Part shown: one piece after another, positions 55,494 through 64,000 of the stretch | Layout: every line of letters starts with the position of its first letter | Numbering within the stretch: the stretch's first letter is position 1 | NCBI GenBank assembly: GCA_002427735.1 | Contig: DIYP01000017.1 | Location: forward strand, 1 to 64,000 | Length of the DNA stretch: 64,000 bases | From: Flavobacteriales bacterium UBA6051 | Lineage (GTDB): Bacteria; Bacteroidota; Bacteroidia; Flavobacteriales_D; Crocinitomicaceae | Reading direction: 5' to 3' | The notes under the pieces: model-generated | Database searches by the model: none | Told to the model about the DNA's origin: nothing | The model's input: the letters and a program-made list of their open reading frames with translations, nothing else | Position numbers and translations under genes: made by a program

Positions 55494-56473
55494 TGGGACG
55501 AATTTTTCTTATCACTATTGCTTTAATTACGACGAGTGCATACGGTCAGCAAAGAGCTGTTTACTCTAACTTTTTATTGAACGAGTATTATTACAGTCCG
55601 GCAATTGCCGGAACAAAAGACGTGCATATTGCCAATGTCAGCTATCGTAATCAATGGGTTGGGTTCAAAGATGCCCCATCATTGATCATGGGTAACTTTT
55701 TTGGATCGGTAAAAAACAAAAAGAAGCACGGTTATGGTGTTTCACTAATCTCAGAATCATTGGGAATCACAAACAATACAACTATTTACCTGAACTACGC
55801 GCACCATTTCAAATTAGGAGAAAAGATGAAGCTTGGTCTTGGAATAAAGCCCGGCTTTATGCAATACCGCGTTCGACTTTATGATGCACAACTAGCCGAC
55901 GAAGGGGATGAAGTGTTAACGGGGAATATATATTCTGCTAACGCTTTTGACATGGGGGCTGGATTTAATTTGTATTCAGATAAATTCTTCCTGATGGCTT
56001 CGGCACATCACATTCTTGGAAAATCAATTCAGTTTACCAGTTACAACGAAAACTTAGATTTCCACTTTAATGGAATCGTCGGCTACAATATTGAGTTCAA
56101 GAAGAAAAAATTCGTTTTGCAGCCAAGTGCTCTGATTAAATATGCCAAGCCTGTTCCTTTGCAGTACTCTGCTATGCTAAAAGGAACTTATGACAATAAG
56201 TATTGGCTTGGATTGCTTTATCGTTCTGATGACGCCATCGGTGTTTCTGCAGGAATAACTATTAAAGAACGATTTGGGGTATCCTACGGGTACGACTATA
56301 CAATTTCCGGACTTCGAAATTTTCAGTCTGGCTCTCATGAAATCATGTTATCCTTCATCGTCACGAAGAACAAGCCGACGCTTGATGAAGAGGACGAGGA
56401 GTTGAATAATAGCATTTTGGAAGAAATGCAGAAGAAAATTGATGAACGCGAAAAAGAAGAAAAAAACAATTAA
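55493..56473 (+). CDS. PorP/SprF family outer-membrane protein, partner 1
   Basis: 326 residues. The signal peptide ends SAYGQ, followed by the family opening (YSNFLLNEYYYSPAIAG) and an outer-membrane beta-barrel of about 14 strands with alternating aromatic residues. The C-terminal ~25 residues are an acidic/basic coiled extension (EEDEELNNSILEEMQKK) reaching into the periplasm, which is unlike the second copy. SprF-type proteins are needed to export and attach type B sorting-domain proteins, here the adhesin encoded just upstream. Start and preceding stop share one base, so translation is coupled. Confidence 0.93.
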   Translation: MGRIFLITIALITTSAYGQQRAVYSNFLLNEYYYSPAIAGTKDVHIANVSYRNQWVGFKDAPSLIMGNFFGSVKNKKKHGYGVSLISESLGITNNTTIYLNYAHHFKLGEKMKLGLGIKPGFMQYRVRLYDAQLADEGDEVLTGNIYSANAFDMGAGFNLYSDKFFLMASAHHILGKSIQFTSYNENLDFHFNGIVGYNIEFKKKKFVLQPSALIKYAKPVPLQYSAMLKGTYDNKYWLGLLYRSDDAIGVSAGITIKERFGVSYGYDYTISGLRNFQSGSHEIMLSFIVTKNKPTLDEEDEELNNSILEEMQKKIDEREKEEKNN

Positions 56474-56482
56474 TCACGTGTT

Positions 56483-59400
56483 ATGAGATGTTTTAAATAC
56501 ATATTACTGCTGTTTGTGTTCATTCAATTGAATACAAACTCAGTACAGGCACAAGTTGATACTGTATTTTGGTTCGCACCACCTTGGGTGACACCTGATC
56601 ACGACAATAATGTACAGTTGGCCTTCAGGATTTCAACTTTTAACAATCCAGCAACCGTGCGAATTCAGCAACCAGCAGCAACGTTCGATACGACGTTTGT
56701 TGTTCCTGCAAATTCATTGGCGGATGTACCGTTGGATTATCTTGTGAACAGTCTTGAATCTACTCCTGCGGATGTCGTCCTTACTTCTGGAGTTAAGATT
56801 ACTTCCGATGAACTAATTACGGTTGTTTATGATTTCATCTCTGACCTTGTGACAATCACTGCCGGAACTCCAAACAACCCCGAGACCTATTCGTTGAAGG
56901 GACAAAATGGTATGGGAACGGAGTTCGTTACTCCCTTTCAAACCATATGGAATAATAGGGTACTTACGAATGATCGAAATGGCGATGGTTCCATAACCCA
57001 ACCGAAACAATATTTCTCGGTCGTCGCAACAGAAGACAATACCACCATTTATATTCGACCCAATTGTGACGTAATTGGGCATCCCGCCGATATTACTTAT
57101 TCTGTGTTTCTGCCTTTTGCCGGAAGTTCCTACACCTGCGAAAATGTGGTTATGACCACCAGCAACCCTGGAAGCAGCTTAAGTGGCTCGGTTGTCACCT
57201 CGAATAAACCCGTGTCCATTACAGTTAACGATGACTCCGTTATTACTGGAGGTGGAGGTTGTTTCGACTTAATGGGAGATCAAATCGTGCCTACAGATGT
57301 GATTGGCAACGAATACATCGTGAACAAAGGGTTTTTATTCGCTGGCTCAGATGAGTCGATATTCATTATTCCCGCGGAAAACTATACTACAATTACAGTT
57401 ACAGATGATGGAGGTGCTTCAACACAAATGTTGAATCAGGGGGAAACCTGGCAGTACTCCATTACCGACACACTTACACATGTCTTATCAGACAAGCCCG
57501 TTTATCTTGTTCATATGTCAGGATACGGTTGTGAAGTGGGAATGGCTATTCTACCTCCGCTTAACTGTGCTGGATCTAACGAAGTTTCTTTTTCACGAAA
57601 TAATGGTCAGCAATTCCTGTTGAATTTATTGTGTGAGGCGGGAGACGAAGCCAATTTCACATTAACGAATCAAGTAAATGGAAACGTACCCATCCTTGCT
57701 TCCGATTTTGATCCAGTACCTGGTACTGGTGGCGCCTGGGTTGGGGCTCAAATCGATTTTCCGACAGGCCAAATTGCAGCTGGTTCTCAAAGCACGATTA
57801 CCAATTCCGCCGGTTTCTTCTCAATGGGGGTAATCAACGGAGGTGAAACAACGGGTTGTCTTTATCATTACATGTCCTCCTTCAATAGAAGGGTAATTAC
57901 ACGAGCGGGTAACGACACTACGCTTTGTAATGGTGACCCATCTGTAGCTTTAACAGGAACGGTTTCAGGTGGGACTACAACAGGTATTTGGAGCGTTCTA
58001 AATGGAACAGGTTCACTCAATGCACCCACTAACCTTTCTACATCTTACTTACCAAGTCCAAGCGATTACGCTCAAGGAACGTTGACTTTCGTTTTATCTT
58101 CTACTGGTAATTGTGATCCGGTAACAGATACTATGGTTGTGACTTTTATTCAATCGCCTGTAACAGAAGCTGGAACCGATGACAGTTATTGTAAAAACAA
58201 CATTGGTGCCGTTCCAATTTCAGGAAATGTCACTTTTGCTTCAGGAGCAAGTTGGTCCGGGGGTATTGGTGGGGCCTTTGGAAACCCTGGGAGTCTGAAC
58301 ACTACGTATACACCATCTCCAACGGACATTGCAAATGACAGTGTGGTACTGTACTTGACTTCGGCGGGAAGTTTCTTTGCTTGTCCTTCTGATGAAGACA
58401 CCGTTGTAATTTACTTTACAGAAGCACCTGTTGTAAGTGCTGGAGCCGATATGGTTGTTTGTTCATCAGAAGATGTGCTTAATTTAAATGGATCCATTAC
58501 AAGTGTTACCGGCACCGGCGCTTGGTCAACATCAGGCAATGGGGCATTTGCTCCAAGTAACATTAATATAGTTACGGATTATTTGGTGAGTTCAGCCGAT
58601 ACGGCTGCCGGAAGCATCTACCTAACGTTAGAGTCAACTAATAACGGTAATTGCTTAGTGGAAGAGGACAGTATTTTGATCACCTTCCTTGCAGAGCCAA
58701 ATGTTCAAATTACCTCTAACGATACTATTTGCGCAAACCTGGCTTTGGCCGATCTAAACGGGTCAATTTCTTTAGGTTTCACACCTACATGGACAACAAG
58801 TGGATTTGGTTCAATTGTTTCACCAGGATCATTGAACACACAGTATAACATCACTCCGGTTGATACTGCACAAGGATATGTAGACGTTTTCTTGGCCTCG
58901 AATCCAGGAATTTGCCCTTCTGTTGAAGACTCGATGCGTATTCACTTCATTCCTCCTCCAGCTGTGGAGGCGGGGCCGAATCAAGAGTTTTGTAATAATG
59001 AAGTTATTCAGCTTAATGGGTCAGTGACCGGAGCAAGTACCGTCGGAACTTGGTCTACCATGGGAACGGGAACATTCAATCCTGGGAACAATTTTGTTGT
59101 TACTAATTATATCCCGTCTACTGCCGATCTCGGAAATGGAAGTGTAAATCTTATACTCACTTCTCCAAGCGTATTCGGTTGTGCTCCAACCAGCGATCAA
59201 TTGACCATTACATTCAAGCCTTCTCCAGTGGGAGATTTCGATTTTAATACGGCGTGTGAAGGTGAGAATACGAGTTTTAATGATTTATCTACTGTTTCTT
59301 CAGGTGCCATCTCCAATTGGAACTGGGACTTCGGAGGTTCAGGAACATCAATTGTTCAAAACCCGTTGCACACTTATCCAGGAAGTGGGAGCTATACGGC

Positions 59401-60229
59401 AACACTTATTGTCGGGAGTGATAACGATTGTTTCGACACAGTATCCTATAATGTAACGGTAAACCCGGTTCCGATAGCCAACTTTGATCCTACTGTGGCT
59501 TGTGAGAACACACCTATTGATTTCACCGATCTGTCCTTCATTTCAAGCGGGAGTGTAACATCCTGGTTGTATGACTTTGGCGGAGGTGTAACCAGTACAG
59601 AACAGAATCCAACGCATACATACACCACATCCGGAACACAGCTGGTGACTTTTAGCGTTACTTCCGACCTTGGATGTACAGACGACACTTCGATGGTTCT
59701 GACTATTTACCCGGGACCTACGGCAGATTTCAGCTTTGCTCCTAATCCGGCATTGGTAAACGAACAAGTATTCTTTACAGATGAATCTACAGGCAATCAA
59801 ATTGGGAACTGGTATTGGGAATTTGGCGATAATGAAGCTGACAATGCTCAAAATCCAACACACAATTACAACGAAGGGGGAGATTATGAAATCCTGTTGG
59901 TCGTTACGGATGCAAATGGTTGTGAAGACTCAATAACGAAGATCATTTCTATCGCATTGCCTCCAGTATTACCGACTGGTTTTTCTCCGAACGGTGATAA
60001 CGAAAATGACGTATTCCTGATACGTGGAGGACCCTTCAATGAGGTAGATTTTAAGATTTATAACAATTGGGGAGAACTCATCTTTACATCTAATGACGCA
60101 TTAATTGGTTGGGACGGAACCTACAAGGGGGCAGATGCTCCACTCGGTGTATATACCTGGACCTTTACTGTTGTTCTTGCCAATGATGTCGTTATTAAAA
60201 AATCTGGTGACGTCACCTTAATACGTTAA
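56483..60229 (+). CDS. IgGFc-binding-like PKD adhesin with gliding-motility C-terminal domain, 1248 aa
   Basis: Paralog of the 52065 gene. The signal peptide is 1-24 (SVQAQ). The IgGFc_binding-like domain (~25-465) repeats the opening VDTVFWFAPPWV and VATEDNTTIYI. Five ~88-residue Cys repeats (470-558, 559-648, 649-738, 739-825, 826-913) are one more than in its neighbour. Three PKD domains follow (915-~995, 996-~1078, 1079-~1157), then the type B T9SS domain (~1162-1248: FSPNGDNENDVFLI, YNNWGELIFTS, PLGVYTWTF). It is expected to be displayed or released by T9SS with the PorP/SprF protein that follows 4 nt later. Confidence 0.93.
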   Translation: MRCFKYILLLFVFIQLNTNSVQAQVDTVFWFAPPWVTPDHDNNVQLAFRISTFNNPATVRIQQPAATFDTTFVVPANSLADVPLDYLVNSLESTPADVVLTSGVKITSDELITVVYDFISDLVTITAGTPNNPETYSLKGQNGMGTEFVTPFQTIWNNRVLTNDRNGDGSITQPKQYFSVVATEDNTTIYIRPNCDVIGHPADITYSVFLPFAGSSYTCENVVMTTSNPGSSLSGSVVTSNKPVSITVNDDSVITGGGGCFDLMGDQIVPTDVIGNEYIVNKGFLFAGSDESIFIIPAENYTTITVTDDGGASTQMLNQGETWQYSITDTLTHVLSDKPVYLVHMSGYGCEVGMAILPPLNCAGSNEVSFSRNNGQQFLLNLLCEAGDEANFTLTNQVNGNVPILASDFDPVPGTGGAWVGAQIDFPTGQIAAGSQSTITNSAGFFSMGVINGGETTGCLYHYMSSFNRRVITRAGNDTTLCNGDPSVALTGTVSGGTTTGIWSVLNGTGSLNAPTNLSTSYLPSPSDYAQGTLTFVLSSTGNCDPVTDTMVVTFIQSPVTEAGTDDSYCKNNIGAVPISGNVTFASGASWSGGIGGAFGNPGSLNTTYTPSPTDIANDSVVLYLTSAGSFFACPSDEDTVVIYFTEAPVVSAGADMVVCSSEDVLNLNGSITSVTGTGAWSTSGNGAFAPSNINIVTDYLVSSADTAAGSIYLTLESTNNGNCLVEEDSILITFLAEPNVQITSNDTICANLALADLNGSISLGFTPTWTTSGFGSIVSPGSLNTQYNITPVDTAQGYVDVFLASNPGICPSVEDSMRIHFIPPPAVEAGPNQEFCNNEVIQLNGSVTGASTVGTWSTMGTGTFNPGNNFVVTNYIPSTADLGNGSVNLILTSPSVFGCAPTSDQLTITFKPSPVGDFDFNTACEGENTSFNDLSTVSSGAISNWNWDFGGSGTSIVQNPLHTYPGSGSYTATLIVGSDNDCFDTVSYNVTVNPVPIANFDPTVACENTPIDFTDLSFISSGSVTSWLYDFGGGVTSTEQNPTHTYTTSGTQLVTFSVTSDLGCTDDTSMVLTIYPGPTADFSFAPNPALVNEQVFFTDESTGNQIGNWYWEFGDNEADNAQNPTHNYNEGGDYEILLVVTDANGCEDSITKIISIALPPVLPTGFSPNGDNENDVFLIRGGPFNEVDFKIYNNWGELIFTSNDALIGWDGTYKGADAPLGVYTWTFTVVLANDVVIKKSGDVTLIR

Positions 60230-60233
60230 GACA

Positions 60234-61223
60234 ATGAAGCAAATACTACTTTTACTAACGTTGTCAATTGGGGTTTCTACTGCCCGCGCGCAGGATGCCC
60301 ATTTATCTATGTACGATGCTGCACCACTTTTCTTAAATCCTGCTATGACAGGTGTTTTTAAAGGAGACTGGCGTTTACATGGTCAGTTTCGGACACAATG
60401 GAAAGCGGTCAATTTTAAACCATACACAACAGGGCTGTTGAGCTTTGATATGTCTCACAAGAAGTGGGGCTTTGGACTTCAGGTAAGTAACTTCCGAGCT
60501 GGTGTTGGAAACTACAATGCCCTTCAGGGAAGCTTATCCGTAGGTTATACCACTTCTCTGGATAAACGAAAACGCCATAATCTTGCTTTTGGTGTGCAAG
60601 CGGGTGTTACCCAAAAAACGTTGGAATACCAACTATTGACCTTCAACAATCAATATACAACAGCTGATGGAGGAACATTTGATCAGTCATTAAGCTCAAA
60701 TGAAACGTTTAATAGTCAAACAACATGGGTGCCAGTTACCAATGCTGGTTTGATGTATTTTTTCGCTGGTCAGGAAAGTCGATTTAACCCATTTATTGGT
60801 ATTTCAGCATTTAACCTTATTGAACCTAAGGAATCTTTCTTTGGAATGGACAATCGGCTTCCAATGCGTTTCTACGGACACGTAGGGACACGTATTAACA
60901 TTACGGAAACCCTCTACATTTTACCAAAAGTACTTGTAATGCAGCAAGAACGCTTTCAAGAACAAACCTATGCATTGGATTTAGGCTATTATTTGAAAGA
61001 TGCAGATATGTACCTTATTGGAGGAATTACATATCGAGCAAGAGATGCTGCTATTATTTCTCTGGGTGCAAAAATGGAAGATATCGTTGCCCGAATTGGT
61101 TATGATGTCAATATTTCAACGCTTACCACGGCCTCGACAGGTCGCGGTGGATTTGAGATTTCCGTTACCTATATCAAGCGCAAGAAAAAACCAGATACTG
61201 AAAAAATTTGTCCAAGACTATAA
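60234..61223 (+). CDS. PorP/SprF family outer-membrane protein, partner 2
   Basis: 329 residues. The signal peptide ends STARAQ, then the family motif (HLSMYDAAPLFLNPAMTGVFKGDWR) and a beta-barrel. It is nearer to the classic PorP-type start than partner 1 (Ala-Pro-Leu-Phe-Leu-Asn-Pro), and ends in a short basic tail (KRKKKPDTEK). It lies 4 nt after the second adhesin and 10 nt before the PorE-like gene, so it belongs to the same transcript. It probably serves as the specific exporter and anchor of the 1248-residue adhesin. Confidence 0.93.
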   Translation: MKQILLLLTLSIGVSTARAQDAHLSMYDAAPLFLNPAMTGVFKGDWRLHGQFRTQWKAVNFKPYTTGLLSFDMSHKKWGFGLQVSNFRAGVGNYNALQGSLSVGYTTSLDKRKRHNLAFGVQAGVTQKTLEYQLLTFNNQYTTADGGTFDQSLSSNETFNSQTTWVPVTNAGLMYFFAGQESRFNPFIGISAFNLIEPKESFFGMDNRLPMRFYGHVGTRINITETLYILPKVLVMQQERFQEQTYALDLGYYLKDADMYLIGGITYRARDAAIISLGAKMEDIVARIGYDVNISTLTTASTGRGGFEISVTYIKRKKKPDTEKICPRL

Positions 61224-61233
61224 CCAGACGTAG

Positions 61234-63345
61234 ATGAATAAGAAATTACTTTTTTGGGCGCTGATGCTATTCCCATTAATAGCATGGAATCAATCACGTA
61301 CCGTGTGGCTCGATCATGCCGATAAGTTTTACGAAAAGGAAGATTTTCACAACGCTCTTTTGAACTATCAAAAAGCGTTAAGCGATACCTCCGGTTTGAA
61401 AACGCTCATTCTACCGTATGAAATAGACCGCACTACGCAAAAATTAAAAAACAAAGACCGTGAAGTTGATTCTACGCGTGCTGTTCCATTAAAAGATTAT
61501 ATCGATCATCAGATTGCATCTTGTTATTTAAAAACATTCGATTACGGAAAAGCGGTTCAACATTTCGAGAAAACCTCATCCTTTGCTTCTTACCCCGATG
61601 ATCTTTATCACTTTGGTGTTTCGCAAATGAATGTAGATCAACATGAAGCGGCTATCTCTTCTTTTGAAAAGTACATTGCATCTGAATCCTATAATGATTC
61701 TTTATTACGAAGTGCTCAGCTATCCATCACTGGATGTTATTACGCTCTCGATAAAGAAAACATCAAGGTAAAAGTGAACGTTTCATTGGCGGATACGAAC
61801 GTTTTCAATAAAGGAACTGCTTCATTCGCCCCTATGTACTTCGGCAGTGAAGAAGAAATATTATTCACCAGTGCTCGTGACGGAGGAGTTATTTTTGATC
61901 CCGAAAAACAAAACTCTGCATATTTGTGCGATCTATACTGGACGAAATCTAATGGTAGCGGTGGATGGTCAGACGCCAAGAATTTCGGTCGACCATTGAA
62001 CTCAGCTCAACATGATGCTTCTGGAGCATTCAGCACTACGCATAGTATTATTTATTATACACGCTGGAGTGATCAGAGTCGCAAGGATCAGAACATTTAC
62101 TTGGCTAGAATGGTGGATTTAAAGTTCTACGAATCTTTCAAGCTACCGGCTTCAGTAAATGTTCCGGGTTACAAAAGCATTAATCCTCATGTGACAAAAG
62201 ATGGAAAGTGGTTGTATTTCTCAAGCAATCGCCCAGGTGGTGAAGGCGGGATGGATATCTGGAAAATTGCGTTGGATGAAACCGGAAATGTAACAGGCGA
62301 AGCGGTGAATATGGGAAGACCTATTAACTCGGAGTTAGATGAGGTTACACCGTTCTATCATGAAACATCAGCCACCCTATTTTTCAGTTCAAATGGACAT
62401 AACTCTATTGGCGGGTTAGATATTTTTAAGTCTTCATTTAACCGCGGCAACAAGGCCTTTGGAAAGGTGGTTAATTTAGGAATCCCGATTAACTCCAGTA
62501 AAGATGATGCTTATATGATCTGGGATAATCTGATGAATAAAGGTTTCTTCTCCAGTGATCGTGAAGATTGTGAAGCTGGTCATTGCTATGACATCTATGA
62601 AGTTACGAATGAACCGATTGTTATTGTCCTTGAAGGATACACCTATGATATTGAGACAGAAGAAATTCTGCCTAATACACAGTTAAAGTTTAAAGATATC
62701 GACTTCAAGTTTGAAGATTTCACAATTGATTCTGACGAAAAAGGTTTCTATCGAAAAGAACTCGATCAAAATCAGGAAATCTTTATCAAGGCGCAACGCC
62801 CATCTTATTTCGCTGATGCAGCATCTGTCAATACAAAACCGATTGTGGAGTCGAAAACAATCATTCAAGACTTCTACTTACGTCCAATACCAAAAGATGA
62901 AATTGAAATTGAAGGAATTGAATACGACTTTGACTCAGACCGACTAAGACCAAGGTCTAAAGAGATTTTGGATGAGCTTTACGACTTCCTGGTATTAAAC
63001 AACAACCTGGTGGTCGAAATCAACTCGCATACAGATTCTAGAGGGTCGGATTCTTATAACCGTAATCTTGCGAAGAGAAGAGCTGCTTCTTGTGTGAAGT
63101 ATCTTATTTCTAAAGGTATCGCTGACTCACGTCTCATTGCAAAGGGTTATGGAGAGGATCAACCTAACTTTTTGAAAGATGATGCCAAGAAACCCATCCT
63201 TGATGAGAATGGCGAGCGCATTTTGTTAACGGAGGCATATATTAATTCGCAACCTACCGAGGAAATAAGAGAAGAATATCATCAACGAAACAGAAGAACC
63301 TCGTTCAAGGTTGTCGGAGAAGGCTTCGATATTCAAAGTAATTGA
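61234..63345 (+). CDS. PorE-like TPR/beta-propeller/OmpA protein of the T9SS
   Basis: 703 residues. The signal peptide ends AWNQ. Helical TPR-like repeats fill ~28-170 (KFYEKEDFHNALLNYQKAL). A PD40/WD40-like propeller spans ~190-455 (SSNRPGGEGGMDIW, FFSSNGHNSIGGLDIF, GFFSSDRED). A carboxypeptidase-regulatory-like domain is at ~463-545, and the OmpA peptidoglycan-binding domain at ~560-700 (NSHTDSRGSDSYN, LAKRRAASCVKYL). This order matches PorE, which ties the T9SS rings to the cell wall. It could be a dedicated anchor for the two adhesin/SprF pairs rather than the core PorE. Confidence 0.9.
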   Translation: MNKKLLFWALMLFPLIAWNQSRTVWLDHADKFYEKEDFHNALLNYQKALSDTSGLKTLILPYEIDRTTQKLKNKDREVDSTRAVPLKDYIDHQIASCYLKTFDYGKAVQHFEKTSSFASYPDDLYHFGVSQMNVDQHEAAISSFEKYIASESYNDSLLRSAQLSITGCYYALDKENIKVKVNVSLADTNVFNKGTASFAPMYFGSEEEILFTSARDGGVIFDPEKQNSAYLCDLYWTKSNGSGGWSDAKNFGRPLNSAQHDASGAFSTTHSIIYYTRWSDQSRKDQNIYLARMVDLKFYESFKLPASVNVPGYKSINPHVTKDGKWLYFSSNRPGGEGGMDIWKIALDETGNVTGEAVNMGRPINSELDEVTPFYHETSATLFFSSNGHNSIGGLDIFKSSFNRGNKAFGKVVNLGIPINSSKDDAYMIWDNLMNKGFFSSDREDCEAGHCYDIYEVTNEPIVIVLEGYTYDIETEEILPNTQLKFKDIDFKFEDFTIDSDEKGFYRKELDQNQEIFIKAQRPSYFADAASVNTKPIVESKTIIQDFYLRPIPKDEIEIEGIEYDFDSDRLRPRSKEILDELYDFLVLNNNLVVEINSHTDSRGSDSYNRNLAKRRAASCVKYLISKGIADSRLIAKGYGEDQPNFLKDDAKKPILDENGERILLTEAYINSQPTEEIREEYHQRNRRTSFKVVGEGFDIQSN

Positions 63346-63351
63346 TAACGA

Positions 63352-63370
63352 AACTACTTCGTAAGTAGTT
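63352..63370. repeat. Inverted repeat at convergent gene ends
   Basis: AACTACTT-CGT-AAGTAGTT, perfect eight-base arms between the PorE-like gene and the HTH gene, overlapping the latter's stop. Neither side has a T-run, so a terminator role is uncertain; it could act as a transcript-end hairpin in both directions. Confidence 0.35.
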
Positions 63371-63692
63371 CATTGTACTTTTCTAAAAGGAGCAGGTATT
63401 TGTTCTTCCAGTACTCTGCCTTATCCTTTTCTGTGAAGAATTCACCTTCCGGATCATCCCATGTTTGCAGGCGCACTGAACGCTTGTATTCATTCAATTC
63501 TTTAATCTCCGCAGAAAAATCGTGGTGAATGGCTTTGCCGATTTCGATAATGTAGTTAATCGGAACATTTGGTTTGTCAAAAATCTGATATACCCAGCGT
63601 CGACTTTTCCCTAATTTCTTGGCCAAGCGCGTAATAGAATACCCACTTTCACGCACTGCTTTCTCGACTATTTCTCCTTTATGTTGCACCAT
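63354..63692 (-). CDS. Small HTH DNA-binding protein, copy A
   Basis: 112 residues from the ATG at 63692 (MVQHKGEIVEKAV); a TTG six bases upstream is also open. Residues ~14-45 form a Cro/C1-like or phage-repressor-like helix-turn-helix (SITRLAKKLGKSRRWVYQIF). The C-terminal half, from DPEGEFFTE to the end, is charged and aromatic with a helical KAEYWKNKYLLLLEKYNELL, probably a dimerising or effector helix. It is a DNA-binding regulator of an unnamed family common in Bacteroidota. A palindrome just upstream (63702-63721) may be its own operator. Confidence 0.8.
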   Translation of the reverse strand: MVQHKGEIVEKAVRESGYSITRLAKKLGKSRRWVYQIFDKPNVPINYIIEIGKAIHHDFSAEIKELNEYKRSVRLQTWDDPEGEFFTEKDKAEYWKNKYLLLLEKYNELLTK

Positions 63693-63701
63693 AGACAAAT
63701 G

Positions 63702-63721
63702 TGCAAACAGTTCTGTTTACA
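63702..63721. promoter_or_regulatory. Candidate operator upstream of HTH copy A
   Basis: TG-C-AAACAG-TT-CTGTTT-A-CA is a near-perfect 20-bp palindrome (AAACAG/CTGTTT arms), 10 nt before the ATG at 63692. Minus-strand CACATTTG next to it resembles a -7 box with one mismatch, so a bound repressor would block transcription. Autoregulation is an inference. Confidence 0.5.
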
Positions 63722-63802
63722 TTTAATCTCCAAAATGTGCAATTTCTGTAAAATTTACTTTGATAAACAACGAATGCCTGTTCTCGCTTCCGATCGAATC
63801 CG

Positions 63803-64000
63803 TTATACCTGTGAGGTTAAGAGCTCGTTGTATTTTTCCAATAAGAGCAGATATTTGTTCTTCCAATACTCTGCTTTCTCCGCCTCAGTGAAAAACTCTC
63901 CCTCGGGATCGACCCATTTTTGTAAGGTTTCTGACTGACGATACTCGCGTAAGCCTTTTATATCAGAAGAGAAGTCGTAATGAATAGCTCGACCAATCTC
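63803..64000 (-). CDS. Small HTH protein, copy B (5' part outside window)
   Basis: The last 65 codons, read from the minus strand, are visible; the gene enters from the right edge. The residues align with the C-terminal part of copy A at 48 of 63 positions by eye, and the 34 residues from DPEGEFFTE onward are nearly identical. The stop lies 111 nt before the copy A start. It is a tandem duplicate, and its own HTH should lie to the right of the window. Confidence 0.75.
   Translation of the reverse strand, partial: EIGRAIHYDFSSDIKGLREYRQSETLQKWVDPEGEFFTEAEKAEYWKNKYLLLLEKYNELLTSQV

Noticed and set aside
52065..60229. The long internal repeats of the adhesins as a CRISPR-like or mobile repeat array
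   Set aside because: They are protein repeats in frame with diverged sequence, not identical DNA repeats with spacers.

Overview
The window looks like a chromosome segment of a moderately low-GC, gliding-type marine or freshwater Bacteroidota, most likely Flavobacteriales. This rests on secreted proteins with type IX secretion (T9SS) sorting domains of both the YPNP type and the gliding-motility C-terminal type, PorP/SprF partners, SprB and PKD repeats, DUF6443/RHS giant proteins, a Porphyromonas-type arginine deiminase, -7 elements of the Bacteroidota form TAnnTTTG, and an almost complete lack of Shine-Dalgarno sequences. I cannot name the genus. I saw no tRNA, rRNA, CRISPR array, insertion sequence or prophage.

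Layout. (1) 1-17501, minus strand: a four-gene operon of secreted giants. It holds a small secreted protein, a DNRLRE/SprB-repeat protein, a 2187-residue SpvB-like shell protein, and an RHS/YD-repeat protein cut by the left edge just as it enters its RHS core. A promoter and an inverted repeat lie upstream. (2) 17788-24233, minus: three tandem paralogous M43 zinc metalloproteases with PKD and T9SS domains, with two clear terminators. (3) 24357-28800, minus: an operon of two fold-type-I PLP enzymes (one cystathionine gamma-synthase/lyase-like), a TrkA/KtrA-type K+ channel regulator and a short-chain dehydrogenase. (4) 28986-38260, plus: an OmpA-domain protein, a 1119-residue SF1 helicase coupled to an unknown four-helix membrane protein, an ABC-2 exporter pair, and a secreted peptidylarginine deiminase. 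(5) 38273-40025: two small lipoproteins (DUF2891, DUF6438). (6) 48781-40013, minus: polA followed closely by an SGNH hydrolase, an MMPL/RND exporter, a processive GT2 and a GT-C glycosyltransferase, which reads as a glycan or glycolipid synthesis and export operon. (7) 48913-51806: a thioredoxin-like protein, cysS and an unknown lipoprotein. (8) 52065-63345, plus: a five-gene T9SS/gliding operon with two pairs of IgGFc-binding-like adhesin plus PorP/SprF protein, then a PorE-like TPR/beta-propeller/OmpA protein. (9) 63354-64000, minus: two tandem paralogous small HTH regulators, the second cut by the right edge, with a candidate autoregulatory operator.

The common theme is cell-surface traffic. 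Regions 1, 2, 4 and 8 encode large exported proteins, and regions 4, 6 and 8 encode export or anchoring machinery. Several start codons were moved inward from the longest reading frame (M43 gene 2, polA, the ABC ATPase, the OmpA protein, the HTH gene) because of terminators, promoters or family alignment. The best candidates for something not fully described are the RHS operon with its accessory secreted proteins, the helicase/membrane-protein pair, and the small HTH proteins with a highly conserved acidic-aromatic tail.
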